Below, piece after piece: positions 18,575-28,300 of a DNA stretch of 64,000 nt. The first letter of the stretch is position 1; every line of letters begins with the position of its first letter. Source of the stretch: Flectobacillus roseus (GTDB taxonomy: Bacteria > Bacteroidota > Bacteroidia > Cytophagales > Spirosomataceae); assembly GCF_030056665.1 (NCBI RefSeq), contig NZ_JASHIG010000021.1; one strand, written 5' to 3'. The notes under the pieces are model-generated. The model made no database searches. It saw nothing but the letters and a program-made list of their open reading frames with translations, and had not been told where the DNA came from. The position numbers and the translations under genes are program-made.

Positions 18575-19072
18575 ATGTCAAGAAAGAAGATAAATACTAG
18601 ATATTTAGAGGCTCTAATTTGTTTAAATAATACAAAAGAACTTTCTGAAGTTGAACAGAGAATACAACTATGTATCCTCTTAAAAGAAGTGTCTCTGGAA
18701 AATATAGATTTTGTTATTGTTCATTCAAATATTTTCGCACCATTTCAACATATTTTTAGTAAAATCATGAAGTTTCAAAAAAGCGATGAAACATCTCCTT
18801 TTGAAGTAATTATTATCGATAAAAAAGAAGTATTAAAAAAGTATAATCAATCAGGTCATATACAGATTACTGGAATACATTCTCTAGCTGAAAAAATTCA
18901 AAAAAGACAAATTATATATCTTACATGCAAGAAAAACACTCATTATAAGCGTGAATTGACTGTAGGTAAAGATTATATGATTACTGACGTCATTTTTTCA
19001 GAAACGGAAAATATTTGTGTTGTTTCTGATTACGGTCAACCAATAGAGGTACCAATTAGCTATTTTGAATAA
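18575..19072 (+). CDS. hypothetical protein, possible lysogenic cargo gene
   Basis: 165 residues, soluble, alternating strand and helix, with a small beta-rich C-terminal domain of about 50 residues (KRELTVGKDYMIT onward). Codon use looks more AT-rich than the neighbouring late genes. It is separated from them by 237 bp upstream, where two overlapping short frames look spurious, and by the late leader downstream. A moron-type gene is the likely reading; no function is claimed. Confidence 0.5.
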   Translation: MSRKKINTRYLEALICLNNTKELSEVEQRIQLCILLKEVSLENIDFVIVHSNIFAPFQHIFSKIMKFQKSDETSPFEVIIIDKKEVLKKYNQSGHIQITGIHSLAEKIQKRQIIYLTCKKNTHYKRELTVGKDYMITDVIFSETENICVVSDYGQPIEVPISYFE

Positions 19073-19084
19073 TCCTTCTCCTTC

Positions 19085-19130
19085 TCTCTGTCCTTTCTAA
19101 ACCCCTCGTTCCATGCCAATTTCGAGCATG
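19085..19130 (+). promoter_or_regulatory. late leader, copy 2 (portal operon)
   Basis: TGTCCTTT at 19089-19096, CAATTTCG at 19117-19124 and ATG at 19128, matching the copy before the protease gene in order and spacing. TTCCATGC (19109-19116) pairs with GCATGGAA (19126-19133), so the start codon lies in the 3' arm of an 8-bp hairpin. Confidence 0.55.
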
Positions 19131-19475
19131 GAACAAATCATTTCGCTATATCAAGTCCGACAATCTCTTGCAAACAAAGTGCATGCAAGAGTTGCTGTGC
19201 CTTTTTCTATCAAATTCATCAAATGTGATAGAAATAAACGCACTGGAGGTGAGATCGTTCACCTGACAAGTGTTCTTCTAGCAAAAAACCAAACGGGCAA
19301 AACTGAGCCACCAAGCTCATATTTCAAGCCTACCGACCCCAAAACAGACCCAAAACACCATACAAATAATGCTTTCAATGTCGTATGCCAGAAAACAGGG
19401 GATTTCTACAAAATCCACTATCATCTGATTGTCGGTTTTGAAAATAAAACCGTAGTACCTAACCATTATGAATAA
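19128..19475 (+). CDS. hypothetical small protein before the portal
   Basis: 115 residues from the ATG at 19128. An upstream in-frame ATG at 19113 lies in the 5' arm of the leader hairpin; 19128 is preferred because it aligns with the starts after the other leader copies. The overlap with the portal gene is 8 bp. No family recognised; it probably assists the head-tail connector module. Confidence 0.55.
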   Translation: MEQIISLYQVRQSLANKVHARVAVPFSIKFIKCDRNKRTGGEIVHLTSVLLAKNQTGKTEPPSSYFKPTDPKTDPKHHTNNAFNVVCQKTGDFYKIHYHLIVGFENKTVVPNHYE

Positions 19476-20811
19476 TTTCGATCTAGTAGTATACTCGAAT
19501 CTTGGAATTGGTACAATTAGGGGCAAAAGCAATATTGATTTTGCTCAATCAACTGTAATCAATTCGCTAGCTCCAAAAACGGCACAACAGCCGATAGAGG
19601 CACTTACCAATAATATTTTTGATTTTGCCTCTTGGGGACCAGGTAACAACCTACCTGACAAGTATCAGGAGCTAATCAATAAGAACTCAACCCTTTCAGG
19701 TTCTATCGAAAAAAAGCTTGATAAGCTATTCGCTGGAGGGATTGAGTACGGTATTTTGGATGAAAACCGACAGTTTCAGCCAAAATATATCCCTGAAGTT
19801 GAAGCTTTCTTGGAGCAGCCTACCGTGATGCAATACCAAGCTTCAGCTTGGGAAAACTATCTTAAGTTTGGTAATCCATTCCCGAAGCTTTGCTTTTCGG
19901 CCGACAAAAGAAAACTTCTGAACTTCACAAATGTTCCTGCCAAAGAACTACGTTTTGCCTATCAAAACCCAAAAACAGGTGTTATTGAAAAAGCTTTCTG
20001 GTCGAAAGACTGGGCGCTAGCACCTGGGCGATCGCAGTCCATCAACCTTCCAGTTGTAGACGAGCTCTACCATGATGAAAACTACATAAGGAATAACACG
20101 ACCGATTTCTACTACATTATGAAAATCGGTCTACTTGGCAATAACACCTACTACCAATTACCACCCTGGTATTCTGTAGTTGAGCATGGCTGGTATGATC
20201 ACTCCAATCAAGTCCCAAAATGGTATCGAGATTTGATGGATAATATCACAGCTCTACAGTTTGAAATAATCTTCAACGAAGACTATTTCAAAAACCTATA
20301 TGGCGACAAATGGGAAAATGGAACAGTAGAACAAAAGTTGGCAATGATGAATGAACGTTTAGCGTATGTAGAAAGCCAAATTAAAAAGCCAGGCGCAAGC
20401 ATTGCAAAAACAAAGTTTTGGGATCATCTCACAGGTCAATATGCTGAAGCTTGGGAAATCAGAGAGCTAAAAAGTGAAACCTACAGTGGTGAGTTCTTAA
20501 AAAACCTCCAAGAAGCCGACCAGCACATTATGTGGGCGGTTGGATTAGATCCGATTGAACTTGGAAAGCAAGGTGATAATTCTGGTTCTGGTAAAAAGGC
20601 TGCATTCAACGGCGATATGTCTACCAACGAACGCCATGCAACTGCTATACTAGCGCCATTCTATTTCTGGAAACGATACAACAAACTTAACCCAGCGCTC
20701 AAGTTCCGTATTAAGGTTCCATATCTCGCCGACCTTAATCAGGTCTCTCCAAACAAACGCGATCATCAATATCCAGACAGCAATTTCAGCAATGCAAACT
20801 CTAATAATTAG
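19468..20811 (+). CDS. phage portal protein
   Basis: 447 residues. An N-terminal region with WGPGNNLPDKYQELI, a middle beta-rich stem, and a C-terminal helical part with DPIELG and NGDMSTNERHA segments are typical of portal-like proteins of Bacteroidota siphophages. Portals form the dodecameric ring through which terminase pumps DNA. It starts the connector block, four kb downstream of terL instead of directly after it. Confidence 0.7.
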   Translation: MNNFDLVVYSNLGIGTIRGKSNIDFAQSTVINSLAPKTAQQPIEALTNNIFDFASWGPGNNLPDKYQELINKNSTLSGSIEKKLDKLFAGGIEYGILDENRQFQPKYIPEVEAFLEQPTVMQYQASAWENYLKFGNPFPKLCFSADKRKLLNFTNVPAKELRFAYQNPKTGVIEKAFWSKDWALAPGRSQSINLPVVDELYHDENYIRNNTTDFYYIMKIGLLGNNTYYQLPPWYSVVEHGWYDHSNQVPKWYRDLMDNITALQFEIIFNEDYFKNLYGDKWENGTVEQKLAMMNERLAYVESQIKKPGASIAKTKFWDHLTGQYAEAWEIRELKSETYSGEFLKNLQEADQHIMWAVGLDPIELGKQGDNSGSGKKAAFNGDMSTNERHATAILAPFYFWKRYNKLNPALKFRIKVPYLADLNQVSPNKRDHQYPDSNFSNANSNN

Positions 20812-21730
20812 CGAAGAAGAAGTTCAGGACGTGTTGGCAAGCAACGGAGATTTTGAACTGAAACAAGGTTGGTTTGATTCAGCCTACAAAAAATATATCT
20901 ACCCCATTATTTCATTAGAAATGATGAATAGTGTAGAAGAAAACTTGAAAGAAGAAGCTGAAGGGCTTATCAAAACGGCAGTAATCAATTTTGCCTTGGC
21001 GAATAACTTCTTCAAAATTGTGCTTGAAATCGACTCAAGCTCAATTAAGGACAACTCAGCCAAGGAGGAACGAGCCACCAAAGAGGACAAAGAATCCCTA
21101 CTTCAGGGACTTTTTGCAGATGGTTATCAAGCTGTAGAGGACTTGATTATCTTTTTGGAGGAAAATGAAACGGATTTTTCAGCATGGAAAGAATCTGCAA
21201 AATATACCAAGCTCAAATCTTCCTTCATTAACTCAGCGAACCTATTTCAAAAGTATGTGGACATAGGCAACAGTCGCCAAGTCTTTCTGAAGCTTTGGCC
21301 ATCAATCCAGAAGGTTGAGCGAAAGCTCAAGAAGCTTTTACCAGATGGACTATTTGAAAAGCTGTTAAGCAAAGATGATAATATCGATGATGCACTGTTG
21401 ACAAAACTACTCGATGATTATCTTTTGCCTTATGTCGCTCATAAGGCATTGGCTGAGGCAATCCCTTCGGGAGCTGTCATTTTCAGAAATGATAGTATAG
21501 TAGCTTATGATGATACCAACACCAACAAGCGCACAGGGTATCGTACCGCAGACAAAGCTACACTCAAGGAGATGCAGCAACAAAACGAACAAGATGCTCA
21601 AGAGTGCTTGCAAGATTTGCTCGATCTTATAGAGGCTAACAAACAAGGTTTAGGAATTGTAGATCAGCCTCAAGCTTCAACCGCTTTAGTATATGAATCA
21701 AAGCCAGGTTCTAGCCTAGTTTTTATATGA
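20792..21730 (+). CDS. probable head-tail connector protein (DUF6712-like)
   Basis: 312 residues, mostly helical and acidic, overlapping the portal gene by 20 bp and the next gene by 4 bp. The sequence (LEDYLLPYVAHKALAEAIPSG-like core) resembles connector-family proteins that follow the portal in Bacteroidota phages. Exact family uncertain. Confidence 0.55.
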   Translation: MQTLIISEEEVQDVLASNGDFELKQGWFDSAYKKYIYPIISLEMMNSVEENLKEEAEGLIKTAVINFALANNFFKIVLEIDSSSIKDNSAKEERATKEDKESLLQGLFADGYQAVEDLIIFLEENETDFSAWKESAKYTKLKSSFINSANLFQKYVDIGNSRQVFLKLWPSIQKVERKLKKLLPDGLFEKLLSKDDNIDDALLTKLLDDYLLPYVAHKALAEAIPSGAVIFRNDSIVAYDDTNTNKRTGYRTADKATLKEMQQQNEQDAQECLQDLLDLIEANKQGLGIVDQPQASTALVYESKPGSSLVFI

Positions 21731-22584
21731 AAATTCAAATCGGTCGCAAGCAATACACAATCCCTACGACACTCAAGGAGCTGTCAAAGGAGCAGTATTT
21801 TATTTGGTGTGAAATACTTTCAGCAAGATTACTCCAGCATCAATTCAACATTTTCATGATGTTCAATTTGTTGGGCATGGATGCGAAGTATTTCATTCAA
21901 AAAATCGAATGGAATAATAGGCTCAAGCGATTTTTGGACAAAATAACTTTTGGCTATTTCTCATTTTCGATTATCGAGAATGATTTTGAAAGCCTGACTG
22001 AAGTAGCCCGTATTTGTGAGATTTTTAGTAAGGATATCAAAATACCTACTGAAAATAAGCTTCCAACTTTTTCGGTAGGATTTCGGAAGTACAAAGGCCC
22101 CGAAGAGCATTTTGGCGGGATGTGTTTTAGACAATACCGCAAAGCTGAGGAGTATTTTGCAAGGTATCTCGATCAACACAAAATAGAAGATCTTGATTTG
22201 TTGATAGCCTGGTTATATGCACCAGTCATACCCAACAAAGTACTATCAAAAAGACGAATATGGAATCCTGCTATTATCAAGCGACGTGCTAAGAATATCT
22301 CTAAGCTCGACTCAAAATACAAATTCGCAGTTTTCCTATTCTACTTATCCAACCGACAAGTCATATCCAAGGCTTTCAAATTCCTCTTTTCTGGAACTGG
22401 ATCAGCCGATGGGAAAGTAGATATCAAAAGCCTGAGACAGGATCTAGAAAAAAGCGTTCGCATTCTTTCTGGCAATGTCAATCAGGATGAACAAACCGAT
22501 TTTCAACCTGTTTTGGACGTGCTATCACATTTGAATGATAATGCTGAAGCAGTGCAAAAACTTAAAGCGCAAAATCCACAATGA
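21727..22584 (+). CDS. hypothetical connector-module protein
   Basis: 285 residues, helical, rich in aromatic and basic residues, overlapping both neighbours by 4 bp. No domain recognised. It may belong to the neck or tail-completion set by its position between connector and tail-terminator-like genes. Confidence 0.55.
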   Translation: MKIQIGRKQYTIPTTLKELSKEQYFIWCEILSARLLQHQFNIFMMFNLLGMDAKYFIQKIEWNNRLKRFLDKITFGYFSFSIIENDFESLTEVARICEIFSKDIKIPTENKLPTFSVGFRKYKGPEEHFGGMCFRQYRKAEEYFARYLDQHKIEDLDLLIAWLYAPVIPNKVLSKRRIWNPAIIKRRAKNISKLDSKYKFAVFLFYLSNRQVISKAFKFLFSGTGSADGKVDIKSLRQDLEKSVRILSGNVNQDEQTDFQPVLDVLSHLNDNAEAVQKLKAQNPQ

Positions 22585-23099
22585 AACAGGAGGTAATTAC
22601 TAATTATTTCGAAGATATCGCTCGACGTTTCAAGCCGATATCGCATAGTGATGAAAAAACAGCATTCAAGATGCTATCGGATGAAGCAGAAAATAAGAAA
22701 ATCGGTTCCGAAATATCCAATAGAAATGATTGGTTCATGTTGCTTGAGCCAGCTCGCACCGACGTGCGTGCTAACAATGCAAGCCAACAGCATGTATATC
22801 GTACATTTTCTTTCACCATTTGTATAGCTGCTCATAAGAAAAAGTCCTCAGAAAAAGAGGATCTGTATAATACTGCTGAGGCTTATGCACTTGCCATATT
22901 CAAAAAAATTATGCAAGAGCAGCGCTTATACAAAAATGGATCAAGTGCCAACCCATTTTTTCAAATGTGTGACGTAGATCTAGATACTCAAGTCGAGCGC
23001 TACTATGATATCCTATCTGATGGGATTATTGGTGTAGATGCTCAAATCAAAATTAAACTTCCTTACGACCTCAGTTTTGGGGATGAAACACTATGGTAA
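22581..23099 (+). CDS. probable tail completion/terminator protein
   Basis: 172 residues. Size, an alpha/beta pattern and the place after the connector genes fit a tail terminator, which caps the tail tube before joining to the head. The assignment is positional. It overlaps the endolysin gene by 7 bp. Confidence 0.5.
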   Translation: MKQEVITNYFEDIARRFKPISHSDEKTAFKMLSDEAENKKIGSEISNRNDWFMLLEPARTDVRANNASQQHVYRTFSFTICIAAHKKKSSEKEDLYNTAEAYALAIFKKIMQEQRLYKNGSSANPFFQMCDVDLDTQVERYYDILSDGIIGVDAQIKIKLPYDLSFGDETLW

Positions 23100-23512
23100 C
23101 TTCAGCGCAATGCCTCAAGAAATTTGGTGAGGCAACAATTGATAATCCTAATCTAGTATTGTGGGACGTGCCCACTGAGCTAGAGATTGGCATGATTCCA
23201 AAACGAATCTATTGCCACAAACTAATGGTCGACCCACTAACCAAAGCTTTCAAAGCTCTGATCGAGACAGGATCTGTGAAGGAGTTAAAAACTTGGGACG
23301 GTTGCTTCAACATTCGCAAAAAAAGAGGTCTTTCGTCCATGTCACTGCATTCTTGGGGTTTAGCCATCGATGTAAATGCCTTTGAAAATGGACTTAATCA
23401 AACGCCCAAACTTTCCAAAGGTTTTGTCAAGTGCTTTACAGAAAACGGCTTCGATTGGGGCGGTACTTGGACACGAAAAGACGGTATGCACTTTCAGCTA
23501 GCAAAGGTCTAA
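23093..23512 (+). CDS. endolysin: M15-family D-Ala-D-Ala/L-Ala-D-Glu peptidase
   Basis: 139 residues, one catalytic domain. The zinc ligands of the VanY/M15 fold are visible: SLHSWGLAIDVN gives His86 and Asp93, and GMHFQL gives His133. It cleaves peptide cross-links of peptidoglycan at lysis. It has no signal peptide, so release would depend on a holin; two small membrane proteins and a spanin-like protein follow within 1.3 kb. Confidence 0.85.
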   Translation: MVTSAQCLKKFGEATIDNPNLVLWDVPTELEIGMIPKRIYCHKLMVDPLTKAFKALIETGSVKELKTWDGCFNIRKKRGLSSMSLHSWGLAIDVNAFENGLNQTPKLSKGFVKCFTENGFDWGGTWTRKDGMHFQLAKV

Positions 23513-23520
23513 TTATTACG

Positions 23521-23554
23521 TTTTAGGCGATTTTATTTCCAAAATCGCCTAAAA
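23521..23554 (+). terminator. 14-bp hairpin after the endolysin gene
   Basis: TTTTAGGCGATTTT pairs perfectly with AAAATCGCCTAAAA around a 6-nt loop. It is probably a bidirectional terminator or attenuator between endolysin and the rest of the lysis cassette. Confidence 0.7.
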
Positions 23555-23602
23555 AATTACAGAAACTGACGAAAAAATTCACATTTGACGAGATTTTATA
23601 CA

Positions 23603-23800
23603 ATGACTAGAGCTCAAGCACAAATTGCCTTTGTAAACAAACACAAAATCTGCCACAAATATTTTCTTCCTGACGAGTATGTTTTTCTGAATGAAAATAA
23701 CAAAATGGAAGATGAAAATGGTACTATCCTTAACAAGAAAGATTTCTGGATTAGCAGAGGAAGTAGTGCTTTTGATGAAGGCTGGTTTATCGTAGAGTAA
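23603..23800 (+). CDS. hypothetical small protein in the lysis cassette
   Basis: 65 residues from the ATG at 23603. Soluble, acidic, with no recognised motif. Its place between endolysin and spanin suggests a lysis accessory or regulator. Confidence 0.5.
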   Translation: MTRAQAQIAFVNKHKICHKYFLPDEYVFLNENNKMEDENGTILNKKDFWISRGSSAFDEGWFIVE

Positions 23801-23824
23801 TTTATTTTCCTAACCACAATTCCA

Positions 23825-24274
23825 ATGAGATACTTACTAATTCTTATCGCTTTGATTGTTACACAAAGCTGTGTAACCTTCCAAAAATGCCAAGATAAAT
23901 TTGGCAAGACAACAGTTGGTGATACAGTCACCATTACTAAAACTGTTACACTATCTGTTCCCAAGGATTCGATTGTAACAACTTATCAGAACGACACGGT
24001 TACATTCTACAAAGAAATCCAACAGGGTAGGGCTAGACTCATCATAGAAAAGACGCCTATCTACACGACTATTAAGGCCGATTGTGATTCAGTACAGAAA
24101 ACTACTCAGGTACAAATCAAATATGTACCTATCAAAAACACATGGGGAGTTAAGCCAATCTACAAAACGGGTTTTCTTGTCCTTTTAGGCGTTGTATTAT
24201 TTCTCCTACTTTACGTCTCTTTTAATTACCTAACCACAAAACACCAGGGCGGAGATGTCGGACAAAAATCATAA
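23825..24274 (+). CDS. unimolecular spanin-like lipoprotein
   Basis: 149 residues. The N terminus is a lipoprotein signal with a lipobox ending VTQSC (lipidated Cys16). The periplasmic part is Thr/Lys-rich and extended. Residues about 115-138 (a Leu/Val-rich segment starting TGFLVLLGVV) form one transmembrane helix, followed by a short cytoplasmic tail. An outer-membrane lipid anchor and an inner-membrane anchor on the same chain is the layout of u-spanins such as T1 gp11, which fuse the two membranes in the last step of lysis. Context in the lysis cassette supports this; the family itself is not recognised. Confidence 0.7.
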   Translation: MRYLLILIALIVTQSCVTFQKCQDKFGKTTVGDTVTITKTVTLSVPKDSIVTTYQNDTVTFYKEIQQGRARLIIEKTPIYTTIKADCDSVQKTTQVQIKYVPIKNTWGVKPIYKTGFLVLLGVVLFLLLYVSFNYLTTKHQGGDVGQKS

Positions 24275-24446
24275 TCATGACACAATTTGGGGAGGAGCAG
24301 TTGCATTCATTTTCTCTCTCTTCAAAACAGTTACAGAGCATATCGATGGATGGGCAATTTTGCAATCCATGTTATGTGCTTTGGCGGGTTACTTGATTGT
24401 GAGGCTTGCCCGATATTTTTGGCCTGAAAATCCCCAAACAAAATGA
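24255..24446 (+). CDS. small membrane protein, holin candidate
   Basis: 63 residues with two hydrophobic segments (about 11-25 and 33-51) and a short charged C terminus. It starts inside the spanin gene (20-bp overlap) and overlaps the next gene by 4 bp. Size, topology and context fit a holin or antiholin. Confidence 0.55.
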   Translation: MSDKNHNHDTIWGGAVAFIFSLFKTVTEHIDGWAILQSMLCALAGYLIVRLARYFWPENPQTK

Positions 24447-24832
24447 GTAACTTCTTAAAAGCTGGCCCACCTTGGGTCTCCAACTTACTAAGCATTGTTT
24501 TCGCCTCGTTGGTATTCATTAACACTATCGGTCCCGAAATCATCAAGTATTTCACCGAAATCAATTGTGATTCCTGTATTTCTACTGTTAACACAATTCT
24601 GGGAGCTGTAGCATTTTTGTTGAGTGTTTTCAAAGCTTTCAGTGCTGCGAATAGCCAAACTACGAATTCAAATTCAAGATCAGGCACAGGTGCAGCGAAT
24701 AGTATTCTAATTCTATTTCTATTATCCGCAGCACTCAGTTCAAAAGCTATTTCCCAACCACACACACAACAACCCAAGATTCAGCTACACTATTACCAAA
24801 AAATCCCATCGGCTGAATCCTACCACGAATAA
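24443..24832 (+). CDS. three-helix membrane protein, holin candidate
   Basis: 129 residues with hydrophobic segments at about 10-32, 44-66 and 88-107 and a polar linker (TTNSNSRSGTG) between the second and third. Last gene of the lysis cassette, before a terminator. With the preceding 63-residue protein it may form a holin/antiholin pair; which is which cannot be told. Confidence 0.55.
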   Translation: MSNFLKAGPPWVSNLLSIVFASLVFINTIGPEIIKYFTEINCDSCISTVNTILGAVAFLLSVFKAFSAANSQTTNSNSRSGTGAANSILILFLLSAALSSKAISQPHTQQPKIQLHYYQKIPSAESYHE

Positions 24833-24854
24833 GTTAATAATTCTATACCTCAAA

Positions 24855-24880
24855 GGGAGTGCTTTTGTACTCCCTTTTTT
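24855..24880 (+). terminator. rho-independent terminator of the lysis cassette
   Basis: GGGAGT pairs with ACTCCC around an 8-nt loop, followed by six T residues, just upstream of leader copy 3. Confidence 0.8.
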
Positions 24881-24882
24881 CA

Positions 24883-24924
24883 TGTCCTTTTTTCAGCTTC
24901 AGATTATAGATTTTTTCGTGTATG
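24883..24924 (+). promoter_or_regulatory. late leader, copy 3 (tape-measure operon)
   Basis: TGTCCTTT at 24883-24890, TTTTTTCG ending at 24918 and ATG at 24922. Distances (39 nt from TGT to ATG, 8 nt from TTTCG to ATG) match the other two copies. This copy lacks their hairpin and follows a terminator directly, which favours a promoter function. Confidence 0.55.
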
Positions 24925-25329
24925 AAAATGCAAACCATCCACGATGACGCCCTAGCGCTAGAAATTATCTACACCTGGGCTGATATGCTCCCCCGAATTG
25001 TAGGAGCTGGGATGAAGCGTAATAAAGTAAGCTTTTCAGACAATAGCCTTCGAAACATCTATACAAAAGTCAACGAGCTTGAGAACCTCACAGAAATAGA
25101 AATCTATTTCCGTGAAAGCCTTCGATTCGTCGATATGGGTGCAGGTAATGGCTATCACAAAGGCAAAAAAATAAACGCTTCAAAAAAATCTGCTGGCAAA
25201 CCAAGGCGCAAAAAAGCAATCCTCAACAAGCCTCTATTTCGCCAATTTGGTCGCCTTAACGGACAATTATCCTCACGAATTATAGACATCATAGCCGCTG
25301 AGGCAAAAGCTCAGCAATTCGATATATGA
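24922..25329 (+). CDS. hypothetical tail-assembly protein before the tape measure
   Basis: 135 residues, helical, with a basic stretch (KGKKINASKKSAGKPRRKK) near residue 80-100. It overlaps the tape measure gene by 4 bp. Position suggests a tail assembly chaperone or tail completion factor; no frameshift signal was noticed. Confidence 0.5.
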   Translation: MKMQTIHDDALALEIIYTWADMLPRIVGAGMKRNKVSFSDNSLRNIYTKVNELENLTEIEIYFRESLRFVDMGAGNGYHKGKKINASKKSAGKPRRKKAILNKPLFRQFGRLNGQLSSRIIDIIAAEAKAQQFDI

Positions 25330-28300
25330 TTAAGAAAGAAGAGCTTCAGTATAAAATCGTCTATGATACCAGAGATGGTATTAACAATTTGGGCTACTTA
25401 CGTGAAGAGCTTAACAGGCTCAACCAAGCCCGAAAACAAACCGCAGACACCAAGATTCAAAACAATCTTGATAAGGAGATGTCCAATCTCGTTAAGTTGA
25501 TATCACAACAACGTGATGCCTTAGGTTTATTAGGACTCGATGCCAAAGAGCTTCGAGCAAAAGTCAAAGATTTGCGTATTGACTTATCAACAATGATACC
25601 GGGATCGGAAAAGGCTGCCGAGTTTCGTGCAGAGCTGGAGAAGATTAATGAAATCCTCAAGGGAAAAGGAATGGATACAAAAGACCAGGATATTACTGGT
25701 CTACGCCTGATGATTCGTGATGGTGATATCGCAAAGCTATCTATCTCTCAGCTTCAGAAGCTTTCATCACATTTCTACGATACAATGCAGAAAGGTGCTC
25801 AGTCAGGCGCCATCGAACAGCACGAACTGTACAATGAGTGGAAAATGGTTGCTTCAGCCATTAGCAATGCTAAGGATCTACTGAATCAAAACAAAGTTGC
25901 TGAGGATGATTATCGCAAGCTTTTGCTCAAGCGTGTCGAAACCTACGGCGTAGAGCAAATGTCACTTGAGCACCTGAAGGAGTATCACAAAATTCTACAG
26001 GAAGAAATTCAGAAAACTGATGAGTTTGAATCTGAAGCAAATCAAAACAAAATCAAACACGCTCAGGAAGTCGATGCGATGATTTCACGTCGTGAAAAAT
26101 TGATTAAGGATACTACTTCAGCTGAGATACAAGCTATACAAAATACTATAGATCAGAATGGTATTGCTGAATTATCTATAGAAGAACTTGAGAAGATATC
26201 CAAGCACATGTATGATACCATGATCAAGGGGTCCAAAAATAGTGCGATTGAACAACATGCATTGTATGGCCAATATACCAAAGTCACTAAAGCCATTAAC
26301 GATTCAAAGGATGCACTTAACAAAAATAAGATTGCGGAAAAGGAGTACCGCAAAACTATTACCGATACAGTTCAAGCACACGGAGCTCAAGCTTTGTCAC
26401 TCGATCACCTGAAAGAGTACTACAAAATACTTCAGGAGCAGATAGCCGAAACCTCTGATTTTGAGTCTGAAGCAAATCAGAAAAGAATTCAAGAGGCACA
26501 GCAAGTTGATGAGATGGTCAATCAGCGCCAATCTGCCATTAAGGGTACAACAAGTTTATGGGGGTCTATTAAATCACAATTACCAGGTGCTTTGGCTGGA
26601 GGTATAGCGGGTGCAATTGTAGTCGCTGCTCAAGAAGCATTCGCCCAAATAAGTGCTTTTGTTGGGAGCCAGATTGAGGGAATTAAGAAGAAAGCCAGGG
26701 AAATTACGGAAATCCAAACCTCCTTAGACATATCAAGGTCAAAAGCTAGCCAAATAAATAAAGAGCTAGGAAAACTTGATACTGCTACTCCACGCGAAGA
26801 GCTTAAACAATTGGTAGAAGTAGCTGGAGATATCAACGTTGCTACAAAAGAAGTTGTAGCTTTTGTAGAAGAAGCAGATAAGCTATCTACAGTCTTGAAA
26901 AAAGACTTTGGTGGATCAGCAGAAACCGCAGTGACTGAAGTTGCAAAGCTGAAGGAAGAATTCAAACAAACGCGTGATATACCTATCAGCGAATCACTTT
27001 CAAAAATTGGATCAGTCCTAAAAAAATTAAACTTAGAAGGTCCCGCCACTACCTCAGGTATTACAGACTTCCTTAAAAGAACTGGTCAGCTACCTGATGC
27101 ACTGAAGCCCTCAATCGCTCAATTAGCGGCTTTTGGTGCTGTATTCGAAGAAGCAAACCTTAGCTCAGAGGTATCATCATCGGGTTTTTCTAAAATCCTT
27201 ACAACTGCTGCAAACAATATAAAATTGTTTGCCAAGCAATTACACATGTCTCAATCAGAGCTCAAAAAGCTCATTAATGAAGACCCTTCAAAATTTGTAC
27301 TACGTTTTGCAAGTTCGCTCAAGGGATTGGATGGTATTCAAACAGCAAATACGCTCAAGGGATTAAGACTTGAATCTGAAGAGGTTCTTCGTGTAACAGG
27401 TGTATTGGCTGATAATGTAGATAAAATCAGAATCAAACAGGCTATTGCTAATAAAACTTTCGAGGAAGGAGCAGAAATACAGCGAATCTTTGCTGAAATA
27501 AATTCTGATGATGCTGCCAAAATTGAGAAGCTTGATAAAGCTATTACAAAAATCAAAATGGCATTTACATCGCTGATGGCTTCAGCTATACTTCCAATAG
27601 TTAATTTGCTAGACAAGCTTAATACTAACACAAAAACAAATTCCCAGCTTTTTGATGAACAAAGAAAGAAAGCTGCTTTGCTCGAAAAAAATGTATCGCC
27701 ATTGGTTACTGAGTTCAATGAACTACAGAAAAACCAGAAAAAAACAGCTGAACAACAAGCCAGACTCAAGGAGATCACTGGAGAGCTAGCACGTGAAGTA
27801 CCAGGCGCAGTAACCGAGTGGGACAAATATGGCAATGCCATATCTGTCAATATTGGTCTAGTGAATGATTTCATTGACAAACAAAAGAAATTGGCTGATT
27901 CGATGAAATGGGGAAGGGTTGACGAGCTGAACAAAGAGAATAATTTGATTGGTGGTCAAAGAGCAGATTTTCAAAAGAAGCTGAAAGAACTTGTAGATAA
28001 GCCTATCAAAACTGAGGATGATTTAGCGAAAATCAAGCAACTCAATCTAGCCTTAACCAACCTTAACAAAAAGCTAATAGAGAATAAAACCCGTGTAAAG
28101 GAACTTGTAACGGGCAAAGTAGCAGTACCAGCAAAGGAAGAGGAAAAAGATACTTGGGTTAATCATCCAACAAATTTTGGTGGAGATACAGGTAAAGCTA
28201 ATGCACACAAAAAATGGTTGCAAGATTCACACAATCAGATGGTAGAATTACGTGCTAAACTAGCTTACGAAGAGCGCCTAGCCTCAGCGAAAGAACACGA

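Noticed and set aside
18345..18600. Two overlapping short frames before the gene at 18575
   Set aside because: They overlap in different frames, have odd composition and no conserved pattern; the stretch looks non-coding.
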